Positions 61,513 to 64,000 of a DNA stretch of 64,000 nt are shown here, in pieces; position 1 is the stretch's first letter, and each line of letters begins with the position of its first letter. Under the pieces are notes generated by a model. It ran no database searches, was not told the DNA's origin, and saw only the letters and a list, made by a program, of their open reading frames with translations. Location of the stretch: positions 1-64,000 of the forward strand of contig CAZXCV010000006.1 of NCBI GenBank assembly GCA_964639215.1, written 5' to 3'. The stretch comes from UBA6120 sp964639215 (lineage in GTDB: Bacteria; Bacillota_I; Bacilli_A; RFN20; CAG-826). Made by a program: the position numbers and the translations under genes.

Positions 61513-62811
61513 TTACTCCTTAGTTAACTTATTCCAAATCGATTGGGCGATTTTTGGTGTAATGGCAAGTGCTTGTTTAAGTTTTGTGTTCGATAGTTCG
61601 CCATCTTTGACGAGACGTTGACCACCGCGATATACATCGCTTGGTTTTAACGATGGAAAGATTCCAAAAAATAAGTGACCAAAAGCATTGGTCGTATCCA
61701 TGGGTGTGGGTGATTGGTATGGGATGAGCATGAAGTCAGCTTGATAACCACTCATTAACCGACCAAGGTGTACATTAAATCGGCGACTCGCATACTCATA
61801 GGTTTCATTAATTAAGGTTAATAAATGGTTTAACGTGAATGCCGTCGGTGATTGATAGCGGTGATGCATCGCATAATATAGCGCGATGTATTCATTTGCC
61901 ATCGACCAAGAAATCCCATCGTTGCCGATGATGACTGGTATTTTTAAATCCATGAATTTCAAAATATCTGGTAGTCCAACGCTATTGTTCATATTTGAAG
62001 TAACATTAACGGCAATCGTGCAAGCGCGATTTTTAATGATGGCTAACTCCTCATCATCAACATGGATGGCGTGTACTAAGAGACTATCTTGTGTTAACAG
62101 CTTAAATTTATCGAGACGCTTCACAACTCGAGTGTGATGCTTCATCAGACAATCGTCTACATCATCGTGGCTTTCAGCTACGTGAATGTGAATCGGAACA
62201 TTATTCAAAGCGGCACTAACTTTGGTAAGTGTCTCATCGGACAAACTCATTGAAGCATGAAGACCAAAGAGCGCTTGTGTTAGCGAATTATTATTTTGTT
62301 CGATGAAAGAAACATTCTCGTCAATCGAAGTGGCAACATCAAATCTATCGCTAACTTCAAATGCATAAGCCGCGCGAATACCAACTTGGTTTATCGCTTC
62401 CTTTAACGTTGCTAAAGAGTTGGTGATTTGCTTCCCGCTTGCGTGGTGATCAATTATCGTGGTCACGCCATTTTTTAGAAATTCGCTACTCGCAAAAAGA
62501 GCGCTATAGTAATTTGCTTTCTCATCGAGCTCGCGGTCAAGTTTCCACCACATTTGATCGAGGATGTCTTGAAAGTTTTTTGGATTAAATGGCAAGATCA
62601 ACCCACGGGCAAATGCTGAATACATGTGCGTATGTCCACAAACAAAACCTGGTAACACCAACTGGTCATTACCATCGATAATTGGTCCTTCAAAGTGCGG
62701 AAATTCCGCCATGGATCCAACTTGGTGAATCAACTCATCAAAAATGATAAAACCATGTTCGATATAATTAACAAAATCGTATAGTTGAACGTTGATTAGT
62801 GCGCGTCTCAA
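61513..62811 (-). CDS. ssnA: SsnA-like amidohydrolase
   Basis: 432 aa metal-dependent hydrolase. The metal site: GHTHMYS (HxH, ~residue 60), HIHVAESHDD (~210), AIHVDDEE (~245) and Asp in GNDGISWSM (~290). The pattern and length match SsnA, found in bacterial purine and urate clusters, close to chlorohydrolase/guanine deaminase families. It probably opens a purine or pyrimidine-like ring or deaminates it. Starts 4 bases inside the end of hyuA. Confidence 0.82.
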   Translation of the reverse strand: MRRALINVQLYDFVNYIEHGFIIFDELIHQVGSMAEFPHFEGPIIDGNDQLVLPGFVCGHTHMYSAFARGLILPFNPKNFQDILDQMWWKLDRELDEKANYYSALFASSEFLKNGVTTIIDHHASGKQITNSLATLKEAINQVGIRAAYAFEVSDRFDVATSIDENVSFIEQNNNSLTQALFGLHASMSLSDETLTKVSAALNNVPIHIHVAESHDDVDDCLMKHHTRVVKRLDKFKLLTQDSLLVHAIHVDDEELAIIKNRACTIAVNVTSNMNNSVGLPDILKFMDLKIPVIIGNDGISWSMANEYIALYYAMHHRYQSPTAFTLNHLLTLINETYEYASRRFNVHLGRLMSGYQADFMLIPYQSPTPMDTTNAFGHLFFGIFPSLKPSDVYRGGQRLVKDGELSNTKLKQALAITPKIAQSIWNKLTKE

Positions 62812-64000
62812 ATTGGTTGTCTCCCTTGGATTAAATGTCCTGTTTCCTCATCGTGTGCTCGATTATCAAGCACGATTATTCCTCTTCGCATTACTAAATT
62901 AAAAGTCCCTGCCGTCAATAATCCCTGATAGATCGTGTGGTCAGTTGCCCCGTGGTGTGCGTTAATCACATGGGCTGGGTCATGTTTAAAGAATGCAAAG
63001 TCAGCATCATATCCAACTTCAATTTTTCCTTTGCCAACGAGACCCATTAACTTGGCAACATTGCTGCTCATCTTATCAATCAGTTTGTCTTGATAAATTC
63101 GATACATCAGCGCAAATGAAAATTCAATTCCAGCAACACCAAGTGGCATTTCCACTAATCGTAGGGTCTTTTTGTCTTGTTCATTAAATGCACAATGATC
63201 AGTTCCGATTGTCATGACATAATCTTGATATTGATGTAACAATTCTAGTTCAGTTTGGCTACGTAATGGCGGTGCACACGTGTATAAGTGTCCGTTCGGC
63301 TTGAGTAAGACGTCGTGGTTAAACAAGAAATACTGCGGACAGCTTTCAATGAAGAAACGCTTGTTGATTAAATGGGGATATTCATTAACCAATGCCTCTA
63401 ATGTCGCCCCACTACTAAGGTGAACCATGTATAAATATCCGCCATATCTTTCGACGTATCCCGCGAGTTTGAGCGCTTCGTTGAGTTCGCTTTGTGATGG
63501 TCGTGAGGTTGGTAAATCCCGATAAGTATACTGTTTGTCGAGCTTGATTAAGCCATCATCCTCCACGTGCGCCATCAGCAGAAAATGATATTTATTCGAT
63601 AATTTTAATAGCTCGATGATGTCCTGATCAGATGTACGTCTCCCGCTGTCAGAATATGTCGTGAACAGTTTCAGGGTATACATCCCAAGTTCCATCATTT
63701 TAAGAACATACGTTTTAAGGTCGCCATCTGGTTTTTTTATTGTCGCATGAAAATGATAGTCAACGAGGCAGTCTTTTGCCTCTAGCAGTCGTCGATAATA
63801 ACTTGCTTCAAGATCCTTGGCATTACTCGTAGGTTCGAGAAAATCAATGACTGACGTAATACCACCATGAAGAGCGGCTAGACTGCCATGATAGAAATCA
63901 TCACGTGATTTAATGAAACCCAAATCAAGTGCAAAATGGACATGTGGGTCAATTAATCCTGGCAAGATATCCATCCCATTCGCGTCAATGATTTCTTTCG
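62808..64000 (-). CDS. hyuA: dihydropyrimidinase-like amidohydrolase HyuA, 5' end beyond window
   Basis: At least 397 aa visible; the frame stays open to the last base, and the part before DILPGLIDPHVHFALD (metal HxH) is cut off, so roughly 50-60 N-terminal residues are missing. The bridging Lys is in MYTLKLFTTY, further ligands in HFLLMAHVEDD and MVHLSSGATLE, the ESCPQYFLFN block, and Asp in GTDHCAFNEQ. Cyclic-amide hydrolase of the dihydropyrimidinase/hydantoinase family. First visible gene of the purine operon, whose promoter lies further right. Confidence 0.85.
   Translation of the reverse strand, partial: KEIIDANGMDILPGLIDPHVHFALDLGFIKSRDDFYHGSLAALHGGITSVIDFLEPTSNAKDLEASYYRRLLEAKDCLVDYHFHATIKKPDGDLKTYVLKMMELGMYTLKLFTTYSDSGRRTSDQDIIELLKLSNKYHFLLMAHVEDDGLIKLDKQYTYRDLPTSRPSQSELNEALKLAGYVERYGGYLYMVHLSSGATLEALVNEYPHLINKRFFIESCPQYFLFNHDVLLKPNGHLYTCAPPLRSQTELELLHQYQDYVMTIGTDHCAFNEQDKKTLRLVEMPLGVAGIEFSFALMYRIYQDKLIDKMSSNVAKLMGLVGKGKIEVGYDADFAFFKHDPAHVINAHHGATDHTIYQGLLTAGTFNLVMRRGIIVLDNRAHDEETGHLIQGRQPI

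Noticed and set aside
1..64000. tRNA, rRNA, CRISPR arrays, insertion sequences, phage genes or a replication origin
   Set aside because: Intergenic stretches were read on both strands; all are under about 300 bases and show only promoters, operators, the TPP riboswitch and terminators. No repeat array or transposase-like protein was found.
21835..64000. UGA decoded as tryptophan (Mycoplasma code)
   Set aside because: Genes end normally at TGA (for example at 21830-21832) and tryptophan is encoded by TGG throughout; no internal TGA is needed to complete any recognised protein.

Overview
The window looks like a piece of chromosome from an AT-rich, low-GC Gram-positive bacterium, most likely a member of the Bacilli close to the Mollicutes (Acholeplasma- or Izemoplasma-like, or a related gut lineage). 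The hints are the AT richness, a standard code with UGA as stop and UGG for Trp (for example TGA ends the gene at 21506-21832), a pyrophosphate-type phosphofructokinase (known from Acholeplasma), HrcA/CIRCE heat-shock control, lipoprotein signal peptides, LemA/TPM proteins, lipoate scavenging and several genes that appear to be read from leaderless or nearly leaderless mRNAs. The placement is an inference. No rRNA, tRNA, insertion sequence, phage gene or CRISPR array was seen, and gene-free gaps are all short.

Layout. 128-3937: a ferredoxin/flavodoxin-NADP reductase, the nucleotide phosphatase NtdP, a DUF3137 membrane protein, thiamine uptake (ThiT under a TPP riboswitch with a terminator) and uracil-DNA glycosylase. 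3998-11622: a cell-surface polysaccharide region with three glycosyltransferases, a TupA-like ATP-grasp protein, a lipoprotein, a polymerase/ligase-like membrane protein and a possible GT-D-type transferase. 11624-15565: two tandem patatin phospholipases and a divergent fatty-aldehyde-type dehydrogenase. 15648-21832: sugar metabolism (PPi-PFK, GH13 glucosidase), a GNAT, an MFS exporter, Dps and small membrane proteins. 21835-25834: NAD(P)HX dehydratase, an acyltransferase with a zinc ribbon, TPM and LemA. 25844-32296: a complete oligopeptide ABC importer. 32563-40730: HtpG and Hsp20, each under a CIRCE operator, with NatAB-type ABC genes, a GtrA protein and a MATE exporter between them, then a lipoprotein with an RsgI-like ectodomain. 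40861-46708: lipoate ligase beside the full pyruvate dehydrogenase operon. 46859-51538: a zinc-ribbon membrane protein, a condensation-domain-like acyltransferase and an HSL-type hydrolase that look like a functional set, plus an MFS carrier and a cupin.

The most striking region is 51694-64000. It holds a guanine deaminase-like gene convergent with a long, tightly packed minus-strand operon that runs off the right edge: dihydropyrimidinase-like HyuA (5' end cut), SsnA-like amidohydrolase, a dihydroorotate/dihydropyrimidine dehydrogenase-like protein with two [4Fe-4S] sites, a three-subunit xanthine dehydrogenase, two different PLP enzymes, a YgeY-type M20 hydrolase and a YgeW-like knotted carbamoyltransferase. 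This matches the anaerobic purine/uric-acid degradation clusters of gut bacteria, but it is a variant: no YgeX-type diaminopropionate ammonia-lyase and no long YgfK are visible. In their places stand a threonine-synthase-like plus cysteine-synthase-like PLP pair and a short DHOD/ferredoxin protein.

How it may fit together (inference): guanine and xanthine or urate enter through the deaminase and xanthine dehydrogenase, rings are opened by the amidohydrolases, ureido groups may be recovered as carbamoyl phosphate, and amino-acid-like remnants may be split by the PLP enzymes to keto acids that the neighbouring pyruvate dehydrogenase could use. PPi-dependent glycolysis, peptide import and vitamin scavenging (thiamine, lipoate) suggest a host- or detritus-associated fermenter.
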